This document shows, one piece after another, positions 19,486 through 29,632 of a DNA stretch of 64,000 nt. The notes below the pieces were generated by a model that saw nothing but the letters and a program-made list of their open reading frames with translations, did not search any database and had not been told where the DNA came from. Each line of letters starts with the position of its first letter. Within the stretch, counting starts at the first letter, position 1. The stretch is from Azolla caroliniana (Eukaryota > Polypodiophyta). Made by a program: the position numbers and the translations under genes. Where the stretch lies: the NCBI GenBank assembly GCA_043228905.1, contig JBHGNT010000018.1, forward strand, positions 11,656,001 through 11,720,000. The letters are read 5' to 3'.

Positions 19486-20214
19486 TCAAGACTTTGACCT
19501 CCCCTTAGAATTATTTCTATGATTTTGTAGACCCCCAACATGGTTTCTTCCTCTAGAGGAGTTGTTTTCTATGACTAAGGCTTTATGGTCAAAGTTGGAG
19601 TCTTGCTCCTTTCGTCGTGCTTCTTCATGTAGAAGATTCGACTTAAGCATGTCCAATGTTAGGTCCTTTTGTTGCGTTGCAGTCCCAAGCGTCACAACAA
19701 GGGTTTCCCAACTATCTGGGAGAGAGTCTAACAATAACAAGGTCAACACCAATATTGCTAGAGGTATATCTAGAGAGACAGTTTGACTTATAAGTCCTCG
19801 AAACGTATTAAGATGCTCTGCCATACTAGAGCCATCTTGATACCTAAGTCTTACAAGTTTCCTAAACACGGAGACTCTATTCAAAGCATTTTTGGTCTGA
19901 AACATACTCTCAATTTTTCTCCATAACTCGTGTGCTTTGGTTTCATCACAGAAATTGTTATATAGACTCATGTCTATAAAACATCGGATGTATGCAAATG
20001 TTGTTAGATGCATGGCATCCCAGGTTAATGTATCTATGTTCTCGGGTTTGCTCGTACCATGTAGTACGGGCAACCACATGTCCTTCCATACCAACATGTC
20101 CCTCATTTTGGACTTCCAAATGGGGTAGTTGGATCCCGTCAGTTTAATCATCCCGCCTAATGATTCATCCATATTCCAAGTCTTTGCGGAGGTATGAACC
20201 TCGCATTGATACCA
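19486..20214 (-). pseudogene. Copia D Gag
   Basis: The natural start is the methionine of MDESLGGMIKLTGSNYPIWKSK at about 20173; the upstream open codons only read through the primer site (WYQCE). Gag motifs AHELWRKIESMF, VRLRYQDGSSMAEHLNTFRGL and LPDSWETLVVTLG are intact. The frame ends before the zinc knuckle. Confidence 0.88.
20203..20214 (-). other. Copia D primer-binding site
   Basis: The minus strand reads TGGTATCAATGC, the tRNA-iMet site with two changed bases, two bases from the LTR end. Confidence 0.85.
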
Positions 20215-20216
20215 CT

Positions 20217-21145
20217 TGTTGGGAATATGGAGCGGAATCGGGATGATTAAAATTTCAAACACAATTCACACTTGATAAACAATAGATGAAACCACAAGAA
20301 GAAATGAGAGAGTACACCGAGATTTAACGTGGAAAACCCAAAATTGGGAAAAACCACGGGAACCTTAGGTTACGAAAAAAATTCACTATTTTCTGAGTAT
20401 ACAAGGTGTTGACAACCTCTAAAGCTTACTCTAGAGATATACACATATATTTCAAGGCTACCGCCTTGGATACAATATTCACCCTACCAGATAGGATAAA
20501 CAATAGGAAAATAACCAAAAACACAGAACAAATAAACCTGTTACAATTGGATAGAAGAGTTGTTGTGACTCTTTTGGGTAGTCCAGACAACACCTCGCTA
20601 GATCTCCGTCTTTACACTTGCAACGAGTTCTTGCTCTCGATCACCCTGTTCTCGAGCTCTCACACTTGTTTCTGTTTTCTTGCAGAAGCTTTGTTGTGTT
20701 TTTCTCACATACCTCTTCTTCTCGAATCTCTGTTTTTCCAGCCTTAGTTCTGTTCACTCATGTGCAGTTTTTCTTTGTAACGTGCTCTGTTTTCTCTGTC
20801 TTTCTCTCAGTTTTTCACTCTCAGTTTTCTCTTAGAAAATCTGTTTTCACTCTCTGTTTTCTCTTAGAAAATCTGTTTTCACTCTCTGTTTTCTCTTAGA
20901 AAATTAGGTCACGATGTCTCTCTTTTTCTTTCATTTTTCTGTTTTTCAGCTTTTGTCTTCTTTTAGTCCAACGTCTATATCAGTGTTCACACACACACCC
21001 AAAAAACACATACAAAAAAAGAAAAAGGCATACATATATATATATAAATAAATATAAATACAAGTAATTATAACTTGCCTTAAGCCTATTCGGCGTTCAA
21101 CCGACTCAATGTTGTGGGCTCCACTTGAGTGGACAAGCCCCAACA
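20217..21145 (-). repeat. Copia D 5' LTR
   Basis: This 929-bp repeat is bounded by the TGTTGGG/CCCAACA inverted ends and pairs with 9982-10869. It is longer because of a 32-bp unit repeated nearly three times at 20816-20905, which occurs once in the 3' copy. Confidence 0.93.
20816..20905. repeat. 32-bp tandem repeat in copia D 5' LTR
   Basis: The units starting at 20816, 20848 and 20880 read CACTCTCTGTTTTCTCTTAG plus AAAATCTGTTTT with one difference. It arose after insertion, as the 3' LTR has a single unit. Confidence 0.85.
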
Positions 21146-21150
21146 GATGG

Positions 21151-21522
21151 AAATGATGATGGTGTTGAGAATCATTGTGGGGTGGGGGCTAGTGCCTAGA
21201 ATGGCTCCATCCCCCTCCCAAGGGGTTCAACGTGAGAGAGGCAGAGAGAAGAGAAAAGGTGTCAAAGAGAGATATTAAGAGAGATTGTATTCATGTTTCA
21301 TTCATTCCCCATAATGGGGTTAAATAGTTATAAAAGGGGTAGAGACATAGGGGTGCAAGTCCCCTTGGCCATTCATACTAATCACTCACTCACACCTCTT
21401 CTTATCTATCCGCTCACACTTATATTCACACTCATAATCGTATACATTACACACACATACAACAACATTAAGTTTCTTCACCCTCAACTCTTCATACATC
21501 TCGTACATCTCGTATGGTAACA
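21151..21522 (-). repeat. F1 right LTR, second part
   Basis: This continues the LTR interrupted at 9981. It matches the F2 LTRs through GAATGGCTCCA...CCCCCTCCCAAGG, a GA-rich patch, CATTCATTCCCCATAA and the terminal GTATGGTAACA. It ends at 21522, where copia M coding resumes. Confidence 0.85.
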
Positions 21523-21539
21523 CATCTCGTACACCTTCG

Positions 21540-22590
21540 TAAATATTATAGGATGGGGTTTGCACTGTTGAAATCAGACTCTTCATTCCTCATTCGGTAG
21601 AGTGGAACCAGAACGATAAACATTTTGCTATATGTCGATGATTTAGTCATCGTTGATGCCGACCTAGAAAGAATTGGCCGAGTCAAGTCCCAACTTGCGG
21701 CATCATTTGACATGACGGATCTGGGGAACCTTCATTAATTCCTCAAGATCGAAGTGATCCGCACCCTAGAAGCCATACTAATCAGCCAAAAGCATTATGT
21801 GCTGAGTATGCTCTTCAAGTTCTGGATGATGGATTGTAAATCTGTCGCAACTCCTTTGGATAGGAAATGTGAAGCTTCGTCTCGTATCGGGACCATCCAG
21901 TGACCCAACATGATTCCGATAGATTGTTAGAAGCCTAATATACTTGACCATCACCCGTCCGAACCTCAACTATCCAGTCAGACTGATCAATTAGTTTATG
22001 TCGCAGCCAAACACTGAACACCTTCAGTGCGCACAAAGGATTTTGTGATTTGTCAGCGGCATTAAGGATAGGGCATTACTGTATCGAGCTGGGGTGGCCG
22101 AAGAGTTGGATGGCTACACATGTTGATTGGGTTGGAAATGCTAGTGATTGCAGGTCTACATCAAGGTTTGCATTTTCACTTGGAAGCGTCGCGATCGTAT
22201 GGAGTAGCCGACAGTTGCACTGTTGAGCACCAAGGCCAAATACCGAGGAAAGGCTTTCGCAACATGTGAAGCCATTTGGCTCAAGACGCCGATGAAGGAT
22301 CTGCATGTGGAGGTGTTTGAACAAAAAATTATATACTAGGACAACCTCAACAACATCCAACTTGTGAAAAACCCTGTCTTTCACGCCCAGATAAAGCACA
22401 TCGAGCTGCACTATCATTTTGTTTGTGAGCATGTTCTCTCCGATGAAGCGGAACTTGTGTATGTTCCAACCAATCGACAAGTTGCCGATATCTTCACTAA
22501 ACCTCTCGGCTTGGACAAGTTGTGGCAATTTTCGAGTATGCTTGGGTTACAACACCTCGACATACCGAACTTGGGGGGGAGAAGTCGGGA
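21540..22590 (+). pseudogene. Copia M reverse transcriptase C-terminus and RNase H
   Basis: Readable RT pieces are MGFALLKSDSSFLIR, LLYVDDLVIVDADLERIGRVKSQLAASF (YVDD box), DLGNLH and TPLDRKCEASS. RNase H homology includes TRTSTIQSD-like remnants and KAHRAALSFCL..., up to LGVTTPRH-like sequence before the C-terminal extension. Stops and shifts occur throughout. Confidence 0.8.
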
Positions 22591-23156
22591 AAGTGAGAAC
22601 GAGAAGAAGAGAGATGAAGTCCAGAGAGCCGAATCAGACGTGGAATTCGATTTCGGGACGACTGATGAAGCCAAGGACGGATGTAGGGAAAGCAGCTGAA
22701 ATAGTGAATCTGAGTCAGAGCCAACCGAACAAGTGGGAGGTAGAGCCGAAAAAGGCAAGACAGGTGGCAGAGCCAACCGAAACAAAAAGGCCAAGATCAA
22801 GACATGGTCAAGGACATGCAAGAAGACGAATTGGATACAACCGATCCGGTCTAAGGAAGTGATTAGGGAATGCCAAGTTGTATGAAGGTCAAGCAAATGA
22901 GAGGGCAGTCGAAGCTGATATCGATACGGAAGAGCCGGCGGGTCGAGGGGTGCCAATGCCTCAACAATGAGCGAACTGAGAAGGGCGTGAAGAGCAGATG
23001 TACCGACTATAGAGGTCTTGGAGCATTGAACCAAATGGGTGGTGAGATGCGGGACCAGACGAGAGAAGGAGCTTGAGCTAGGCATGAGGACATCAAGAGG
23101 AGTTGGATGCAGGGACTGGCTAAAGCTGACACAAGGAGTCGACCTTCAGTTGAGCT
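22591..23156 (+). pseudogene. Copia M charged C-terminal extension, decayed
   Basis: Fragments in several frames match the extension of copia B and N: Glu/Lys-rich sequence, KKAKIKTWS and LEH...KWVVRCGTRREGA. It confirms that the extension is a family trait. No intact frame is left. A 223-codon minus-strand frame here is an antisense shadow. Confidence 0.6.
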
Positions 23157-23571
23157 TGAGGGGAAGTGTTGAGCGAGCAAGCTCAACATGGGCCGGACCG
23201 GCTGCATAACCCGGGTCAAACCGAGATCGATCGGTTGGCTAGGCCCACTTAAGCTGATAAGCCAAAGCTCTTGAACGGATGCCAGATCCGGATGATGTCT
23301 TGCATGTCGGATCCGATGATGAATCGGGACTGGATGAAAAAGCGGTTATGGAAGCCGATCCGGAATGTCATACATTCCGATTAGAGCTATTCTAGGAAAT
23401 AGGCCTAATATAGGCAGTTAGTGTCAGAGGCTCTTTTAAGAACATTGAAGTCCTTGTAAGTACTTCTGTCAGCCCTTTGAGAACTTGTATAAATAGTGCT
23501 CACTAAGCACATTGTATGTAAGGAGTATTGAGCATTTTGTATTAGAGGTTGTGTTGTCTACTACACTCAGC

Positions 23572-23603
<32 letters not shown>

Positions 23604-23630
23604 ATTCCTGGGCTAGACAAGCCACTAACA
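23157..23630 (+). repeat. Copia M polypurine tract and 3' LTR
   Basis: TTGAGGGGAAG (to 23166) precedes the LTR start TGTTGAGCGAGCAAGC at 23167. A TATAAATAG box lies at 23490 and a (CT)n run at 23573-23599. The right end is uncertain; I place it at ACTAACA (23630). Confidence 0.7.
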
Positions 23631-23715
23631 CAAGGTGTCCTTCCAGAACACTTCACCAAAGGGGTGGTACAGTAAGGGATGGAAGGACCGTAACACAGAA
23701 CCGTCCCTCTCCGGT
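23631..23715. other. Short unassigned segment between M and K
   Basis: These 85 bp fit neither the M LTR family end nor the K LTR. They contain CACCAAAGGGGTGG, similar to the purine tract near the LTR of F1 and J. It may be the true end of the M LTR or old target DNA. Confidence 0.4.
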
Positions 23716-23780
23716 TGTTATCCGGATCAATTAGTTACATGCGTAGAATAAACATTATTAAGCACAGAACGGAAATAACA
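23716..23780 (-). repeat. K 3' LTR, left part
   Basis: I place the start at TGTTATCCGGATCAATTAG, similar to the J LTR edge TGTTATCGATTAGG. It is interrupted by copia N; the remainder is at 29320-29590. The boundary rests on weak similarity. Confidence 0.55.
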
Positions 23781-23870
23781 TGTAAAAGAATACGTGTGCG
23801 AAAGCGTATGTGACACACACAGTACACAGTTCGGAGACCGATAGTTTGGTAAAACACAGAAATGGAGATG

Positions 23871-23952
<82 letters not shown>

Positions 23953-24236
23953 ATACAACTCAGTTCTATTTCAAAATAATGACACTCTGTACATATTTCA
24001 TGCTCAATGAGAACATTTTATACAAGCCCTGAATATCGGGCTGACACAAGTACTGACAATACTTGACTGCTCATAAATGAGCCTACTACACTAACTCCCA
24101 AAATTATTCCTTACGAGGAATACCATGCTAACAGCCTTTCGGTTTACGCACCGATACGACCACGTTATGTGTACTATTTTACACACCCAGTCTACGCACT
24201 GGGTTACGCACTCAATGTTGAGCTTGTCACTCAACA
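23781..24236 (-). repeat. Copia N 3' LTR
   Basis: Plus-strand limits are TGTAAAAGAATACG and GTCACTCAACA. It pairs with 28900-29314. It is longer than the 5' copy mainly because of a (GA)n expansion at about 23876-23951, and many substitutions separate the two, so the insertion is not recent. Confidence 0.9.
23876..23951. repeat. (GA)n microsatellite
   Basis: An almost pure GA run of about 75 bp inside the copia N 3' LTR; the 5' LTR has only a short imperfect GA tract at the same place. Confidence 0.95.
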
Positions 24237-24314
24237 CTCCCCCTCAAGCTCAACTTCAAGTTCCACATGCTCCTCCGGATCTTCACTCCGGCTTTTCCTG
24301 GCTTCATGCCTTGC

Positions 24315-24797
24315 TCATGTTCCTAAACCTGTTTGATTCCGCGCTCCTCGACCATTCTGGTCGGCTAGTCTGCTCATTTGGCCCTTCTCAGCTCCCTTGT
24401 TGTTCCAGTGTTGGCGACTCTTCCGCTGCCCTTTCCTCCGCTTGGCCCTAAGTCGATTCGTAATATCTGAATCGAACATGTCTATGGAATCGGTCTCTTT
24501 TGATTCAATTCCAGTTACATCTGAATTGGTTGTCTCCAATTTGTCTTCAGTCTTTAGGCCTTTGACAATGTCAGACCACGTCTTGGTCTTGGCCTTACCT
24601 CCCCCTGATTCGGTTGTCCTCGGCTCTTCCCTACGATTATGGCCCTTGCTCTCTTCATCGGCTTCTTCAGCCAGCCCGAAATCGAATTCTTCATTCGACT
24701 CCGCATCACGACCACTTCCGCCGCGATGATCACCTCCACTCCTTTCACTCTCTTGTTCCTGTCTCCCCCTCAAGTTCGGTGTCTCGAGGTGACGCAA
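24315..24797 (-). pseudogene. Copia N charged C-terminal extension
   Basis: The 160-codon frame starts in the RNase H tail (LRHLETPNLRGRQ) and continues as an acidic/basic low-complexity protein with KAKTKTWSDIVKGLKTEDKL and LRAKRRKGQRKSRQHW. The same two blocks occur in copia B (7390-7860). It is the best preserved copy of this extension. Its function is unknown. A purine tract (minus strand GAGCTTGAGGGGGAG) follows before the LTR. Confidence 0.65.
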
Positions 24798-24818
24798 CCC
24801 AAGCTCACCCGAGAAATG

Positions 24819-25286
24819 CTACAACTTGTCGAGAGCAAGAGGCTTGGTGAAAATGTTGGTAACTTGTTGATCCGTCGGAACATATGCTAGTTCGACTTCA
24901 CTTGAAAGGACCCGCTCACGGACAAAATGGTAGTGCACCTCAATGTGCTTAGTCCGGGCGTGGAGTACGGGGATTTTCGCAAGGTGGATACTGTTGAGGT
25001 TGTCGCAATAGATCGTCGTGGGATTAGACACCTCCACATGCAGATCCCGTAACAGTCGTTTCAGCCAAATGACTTCGCACGTAGCAACAGTCGCCCCTCG
25101 ATATTCGGCCTCCGTGCTCGACAGTGCTATTGTCGGCTGCTTCTTACTACTCCACGCAATCGCCACACTTCCTAATGAGAAGGCGTATTCGGATGTGGAT
25201 CTACGATAACTAGCGTTTCCAGCCCAATCGGCATCTGTGTAGCCAACCATCTGTTCGGCTACGCCTGCCCGATACAACAACGCCAT
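24819..25286 (-). pseudogene. Copia N RNase H
   Basis: An open 155-codon frame contains VGYTDADWAGNASYRRSTSE (first catalytic Asp), IALSSTEAEYRGATVATCE (Glu), TIYCDNLNSIHLAKIP (Asp) and HARTKHIEVHYHFVRERV. All expected acidic residues are present. It is cut from RT by frameshifts at about 25290-25470. Confidence 0.9.
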
Positions 25287-25472
25287 GTCTTTCGTGCCGC
25301 TGACATATCACAATACCCTTTGCGTGCACTAAAAGTGTTCGGTTGTAGGTTGTGACATAAACTGACTGATTAGTCCAACCGGGTAGTTGAGGTCCGGCCT
25401 GGTGATCGTCAAATATATTAGGCTTCCGACAATTTGTCGAAACCGTGTCGGGTCGCATGCCTTTCCCGAATC

Positions 25473-26140
25473 TCAGCGAAGCTTTGTGTTTCTATCCAGA
25501 GGGGTCGAGATGGGATTACAGTTGGCCATCCCGAATGTGAAGAGCATATTCAGCGCGTAATGACGCTGGCTGATCAATATGCCTTCGAGGACGCAGATCA
25601 CTTCGATCTCGAGGAAGTAATGAAGGTCTCCAAGATCCTTCATTTCGAATGATGTCGCAAGTTGAGACTTTACACGGCGGATTTCGTCCAGGTTGGCACC
25701 GGCGATGACTAAATCATCAACATACAGTAGAAGATCACCAACCCCTTGCAGGAACACGTTCCTGCAAGATCACCTTGTAGGAACGCATTCTTTACATCCA
25801 TTTGATGTAAGTGCCACCCCTTCGCTACCGTGATGGCTAGCAAAACTCACACGGTAGTCATCTTCGCAACCGGCGCAAAGGTCTCGTCGTAATCTACGTC
25901 GTGCTTCTACGCGTAGCCTTTTGGAACCAAACGGGCCTTATAGTGGTTGACAGAGCTGTCGGTGTTGTATTTGACCTTGTACACCCATCTGCATCCAATT
26001 GGCTTTACATCCTTCAGTGCGTCAACCAGGTCCCAAGTCTCATTATCAGTCAAAGTGCGCATCTCTTCCTTCATCGTGGCACGCCAGCTCACGTCTTTCG
26101 CCACTTCTGCGTAGCTCTCCGGCTCACACACTTCCACCAC
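25473..26140 (-). pseudogene. Copia N reverse transcriptase with internal deletion
   Basis: The N-terminal part (25907-26140: EPESYAEVAKDVSW, IGCRWVYKVKYNTDSSVNHYKARLVPKGYA) and the C-terminal part (25473-25757: LLLYVDDLVIAGANL, FEMKDLGDLHYFL, TPLDRNTKLR) are both clear. Between them, at about 25740-25790, sequence jumps from the NAFLQGDL block almost directly to the YVDD box. The segment with YGLKQ is lost and a short AGGAACG-type repeat lies at the junction. This RT cannot be functional. Confidence 0.88.
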
Positions 26141-26174
26141 TCACGTCATGTACGTGTAATGGTGCGCCATGTAG

Positions 26175-26451
26175 TCATTGTACCCGTATAGATCGGCGTA
26201 ATTCGTGATTACCCGATTTCATGGCCTTTTCAGCCGATTTCGAGCTCTTCTGTGGAGGTTCCTTCTCAAGTGGCTTGAAGTCAAATACGCTCCGATCTGA
26301 TTCAGCACTATCGAAGTCGTACTCTGACATCTTTTTCTTCCCCTTCTCCTTGCGTGTAAACCTTCTCCTCGGTTCTTTACGCGGGAACATCACGGTTGAG
26401 TCTTCACTACTCACCGTCTCTTCAATAGGTTGGCCATCTCGGTCCAACCCC
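26175..26451 (-). pseudogene. Copia N integrase-RT linker
   Basis: A charged 90-codon frame (RKEPRRRFTRKEKGKKKMSEYDFDSAESD) corresponds to the B linker at about 5745-5830. It contains no catalytic motif. Confidence 0.75.
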
Positions 26452-27228
26452 TCATTCGGCCCACTCAGCCGAAATGAGATCAGACTCTCTCAGAGCTCCG
26501 ATGTCCTCATCATGCGGAGGCATCTTAGCCTCGCTGACTTCTTCTTCAGAATTTAGCATGGAGTCATGAGGTACTGGAGGGGAAGCCATGTACCACGAAG
26601 CGGACTCGTCGAACACGACATCTCGACTTACGCGCACTTCCTTTGTTCGGGGGTGATAACACTTATACCCCTTCTGCTCATTTGGATAGCCGACTAAGAT
26701 GCACTTTTTGGCCTTGGCATCCAGCTTCCTCCTCTTTTCCTTCGGCACATGCATATATGCAATGCTACCGAAAATCCTCAAGTGTGCCAAGTTCGGCTTC
26801 TTCCCAAAATACAATTCATGTGGCGACACTCCTCCATTTGCAGAAGTCCGATTCTGCAGGTAGACAACCATCCTCACGGCTTCAACCCAATAGAATTTTG
26901 GCTTATGCTTCTCTTCAAGCATTGCCTTGGCCACTTCTTCGATTGTCCGATTCCTCCACTCGGCCACACCATTCTGTTGCGGCATGTATCTACACGAGAA
27001 TTTGCGTCGAATTCCCTGCTTCTGTAGATAACTTGTCAACTGGTCAGAGAAGTACTCCTTCTCACCATCGAACCGTAGGCATTTGATCTTACGCCCTGTT
27101 TCCCTTTCCGCAAGGCTCTTCACCTTCAGGAAACATGTGAAGACTTCACTCTTCTTCACGATCGTGCATACCCACGTGTGTCGAGTGAAGTCATCGATGA
27201 AGGTTACAAAGTAACTGCTTCCACACAT
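26452..27228 (-). pseudogene. Copia N integrase core and C-terminus
   Basis: The 258-codon frame starts at SSYFVTFIDDFTRHTW and has FDGEKEYFSDQL at the second catalytic position (aspartate kept, flanking residues altered). Next come GVAEWRNRTIEE with the glutamate, LRIFGSIAYMHVPKEKRRK, CILVGYPNEQKGYKCYHP and VSRDVVFDE. The first aspartate lies just upstream in another frame. Confidence 0.88.
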
Positions 27229-27598
27229 CCAAATAGATCAAATCCAGCGGATTTTGACTACGATTACGCTCGTTGGGGAATGGAAGTTGGTGTTGTTTTC
27301 CCATCTGGTAGGCTTTGCAGACTTGGCCATTCCGGGCTCGAAATTTCAGCTAGCCGAACACAATGTTCTTCGTCTGCATTTCACGAACCCGCAGGAAGTT
27401 AATATGGCTGAACTGCTTATGCCACAGGTCGATGTCCGACTCGACCTTCTGCCCTTTCGCAAACATAGCGGTGCCCACATTTTTTATTTCAAGGATAAAC
27501 ATCCTCCCTTCATGGCGCCCCTGCGCGATTATCTTGCCTTCCTCTTCTATGAAGCAGCCTTGATGCGTGAATCAAACCTGCATCCCTTGGTCGACGAT
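27229..27598 (-). pseudogene. Copia N GAG-pre-integrase
   Basis: On the minus strand, broken frames read GRMFILEIKNVGTAMF, DLWHKQFSHIN, LREMQTKNIVFG and CKAYQMGKQHQLPFPN-like segments, matching copia B residues 140-220. Stops are frequent. The plus-strand frame here is antisense. Confidence 0.75.
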
Positions 27599-27850
27599 CT
27601 ATTCGACAGACACTAGGTTCTTCGTTATTGTCGGGATGTGCAACACGTTCATGAGCTTCCCTTTCTGCCCGACGTGGTTGAGGGGAACTTCACCGACATG
27701 TTCGATGGTATGCGAAGTGTCGTCTCCGGTTTCGACCACTCCTTGCTTTTCCGGCTTCTCCAAGTACGAGAACCATTCCTCATGACTCGTCATGTGATTT
27801 GACGCTCCGGAATCAACATACTACACCTCCCTCGATTTCGAGGTGTTCAC
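27599..27850 (-). pseudogene. Copia N protease
   Basis: MTSHEEWFSYLEKPEKQGVV, HVGEVPLNHVGQKGKLMNVLHIPTITKNLVSV match copia B. The active site is read just upstream as VDSGASNHM with a stop close by. Confidence 0.8.
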
Positions 27851-27989
27851 GGCCATCAAATTGGCCTTGTGCTTCATGAAGGCGGGGCCCAATCCATTTC
27901 CGGCTCATTCGGAGCCATCAGTGTAGTGCGACTTTTGACACCTTCTTGCGTCTCTCCCGCTTGGTTCAGCTTTGTCCAAATCGGCTTGT

Positions 27990-28210
27990 TTCTTCCAACA
28001 CTCGCTCTCCCTATGGCCTTTCTTTCCAGAGTAATAACATTCCGTTGTGGCCTTCTCTTGCTGGCTTCCGGTGAGGGTTCGGAATTGCTTCCGGCATTTC
28101 GATTATGCCGTCCATTTTGCTCTTTTCAGCCGCCTCCATTACGCACCGATCTGCCTCGTCCACCACGACTACGGGGCCTATCTTCCTCTGTGTATAGCAT
28201 CTTGCCATCG
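27990..28210 (-). pseudogene. Copia N Gag C-terminal linker and zinc knuckle
   Basis: Gag tail motifs (YTQRKIGPVVVVDEADRCVMEAAEKSK) are followed by a knuckle-like CYYSGKKGHRESECWKK in a shifted frame. The second cysteine of the knuckle is changed to serine, as in copia G. Confidence 0.65.
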
Positions 28211-28371
28211 GCGTGCGTACTCATTGACGCACCCGCATGGTTTTCCTCCACAAGACTGAAGCTCAAAGAACATAGGCGTATTCTCCCTCGTACAGACCAC
28301 CGTTTCGAACGCTCCGAACTTTGACGCTAACCCACCAAGACAAACCTACACCAACTCATCTTCCTCGATGT

Positions 28372-28794
28372 TCACGTTGACGGAGGCGAGAGAGTCGCAG
28401 ATTTCTTTGATCTTGGAGGTGTAATCAACCAGTGACATTCTCGTTGTCGAACATTGCTCAACTCATGCTTGAGTTGAAGCTTCCTGGTTGTGGTGCTAGC
28501 AGCGAAAATCTTCTTGAGATTCGCCCATGCGTCCTTTGGTGTCTTGGCATCCTGAATATGGCTCAATAGTTGGTCGCTCACACAGGACGCAAAGTAGTAG
28601 AGAACTCTGCTTACCGCCTGTTCCCAAGACGAAAAATCCCTGTGTGTCGATTCGAGTGCTGTATCATTATCTCCTTCGACATAACTCCAATAGCCATGAC
28701 CAAGCAGCTACTGGTGCATCTTGTACGACCAAGATGCGTAGTTGCTCTTGTCGAGCTTCTCAGTCGGTAGCGAGCTTCCCATTACTTTGTCCAT
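28372..28794 (-). pseudogene. Copia N Gag N-terminal half
   Basis: From an ATG at 28794 the minus strand encodes MDKVMGSSLPTEKLDKSNY, then a stop, then SWEQAVSRVLYYFASCVSDQLLSHIQDAKTPKDAW and LQLKHELSNVRQR. It matches Gag of copia G and O. The region at 28210-28370 holds the remaining Gag core with stops. Confidence 0.82.
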
Positions 28795-28887
28795 GTTGTT
28801 GTCTTATCTTTTAAGAAAAACCAAGAAAACTCAACTATGTCTCTGTCGCAAGCTTTTTTGTTGGCTGCAGAGGACTTCAACCCTCGC

Positions 28888-28899
28888 GCTCTGATACCA
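28888..28899 (-). other. Copia N primer-binding site (tRNA-iMet)
   Basis: The minus strand reads TGGTATCAGAGC directly adjacent to the LTR end TTTACA. Confidence 0.93.
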
Positions 28900-29314
28900 T
28901 GTAAAGGAATACGTGTGCGGAAGCTTATGCGAAACATAGAGTACACAATTCGGAGATTGACAGTTTGGTAAAACACAGAAAACACAGAAATGGAGATGGA
29001 GAGACAAAGAGAGAGAGTAGAAAACTTAGTTCTATTTCAAAATAATAACACTTTGTACATATTTCGTGCTCAGTGAGCACCTTTTATACAATCCCTGACT
29101 ATTGGGCTGACACAAGTACTGATAGTACTTGACTACTAATAAATGAGCCTACTACACTAACTCCAAAAATTATTCCTTACGAGGAATACCATACTAACGG
29201 CCTTTCGGTTTACGCACCGATACGACCACTTTATGCGTACTGTTTTACGCACCCAGTCTATGCACTGGGTTACGCACCGTGTTACACACCCAATGCTGAG
29301 CTTGTCACTCAACA
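28900..29314 (-). repeat. Copia N 5' LTR
   Basis: The 415-bp LTR reads TGTTGAGTGACAAGC to TTCCTTTACA on the minus strand. It has a TATAAAAGG box at about 29091-29083, followed by a CT-rich leader. Confidence 0.9.
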
Positions 29315-29319
29315 TAATA

Positions 29320-29590
29320 GGAGAGACAAGATATGAAAATAACAACACTTCTCTATTCATTCTCCGTCCCTCGTTACATCATATCCGGCTCCTTTTATAG
29401 GTACCCGGATGTGTTACAAACCAGGGCCAACCAGCCACCGACTACGAACTGGTCCAGGTACGGATCGGCATACCGATTCCAGGTCCGTCCGTTCAATCTT
29501 ATAATTCTAATAATTAATTCTTATTACAACTCCCCTCCCCTTTATCCTAAAGCTGGCTCCCCTTTCACACTTTGGCCTAACCGGCCAACA
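29320..29590 (-). repeat. K 3' LTR, right part
   Basis: It ends CGGCCAACA at 29590, where the inner sequence CATGGCACGCCCATGG starts, the same motif that adjoins the LTRs of F1 and F2. Together with 23716-23780 the LTR would be about 336 bp. Confidence 0.65.
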
Positions 29591-29632
29591 CATGGCACGC
29601 CCATGGAACAATACCTTGTACGTCGAACTCAT

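Larger units (their letters stand above)
9982..21145 (-). mobile_element. Copia D: Ty1/copia element carrying a nested chromovirus
   Basis: D is bounded by LTRs at 9982-10869 (3') and 20217-21145 (5') and by a perfect 5-bp duplication GATGG (9977-9981 and 21146-21150). On the minus strand the order is Gag, zinc knuckle, protease, integrase, RT, RNase H, polypurine tract. Chromovirus E (10912-16195) interrupts it between the RNase H end and the polypurine tract. Frames are lightly damaged by a few stops and single-base shifts. The two LTRs differ by small changes and a tandem expansion, so D is clearly older than E. Confidence 0.93.
8397..21522 (-). mobile_element. F1: non-autonomous LTR retrotransposon, split by copia D and missing its left end
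   Basis: F1 consists of an LTR remnant (8397-8473), an internal region (8474-9898) and an LTR (9899-9981 plus 21151-21522) interrupted by copia D. F2 at 57808-60702 is a complete relative. There is no gag, protease, RT or integrase. The minus orientation is inferred: on that strand the LTR has a TATTTAA-like box followed by a CT-rich leader. The putative primer side (TTTTTGGC) and the sequence before the other LTR resemble elements J and K. The right flank (21523 on) is copia M RT, so F1 was inserted in M. Confidence 0.75.
21523..23630 (+). mobile_element. Copia M: 3' part of a decayed Ty1/copia element
   Basis: After F1, plus-strand copia RT sequence resumes and runs through RNase H, the charged C-terminal extension, polypurine tract and 3' LTR. 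The 5' part is left of the window, beyond F1 and its nested contents. M is the outermost and so oldest visible element of the left nest. It is heavily mutated. Confidence 0.82.
23781..29314 (-). mobile_element. Copia N: complete but decayed Ty1/copia element in the K LTR
   Basis: N is bounded by LTRs at 23781-24236 (3') and 28900-29314 (5'). Flanks TAACA (23776-23780) and TAATA (29315-29319) look like a target duplication with one mutation. All copia domains are present in order on the minus strand but interrupted. RT has lost a central part. It belongs to the B/G/M/O family. Confidence 0.9.

Noticed and set aside
22414-23085. 223-codon minus-strand frame
   Set aside because: Antisense to the copia M RNase H tail and C-terminal extension, with no homology of its own.
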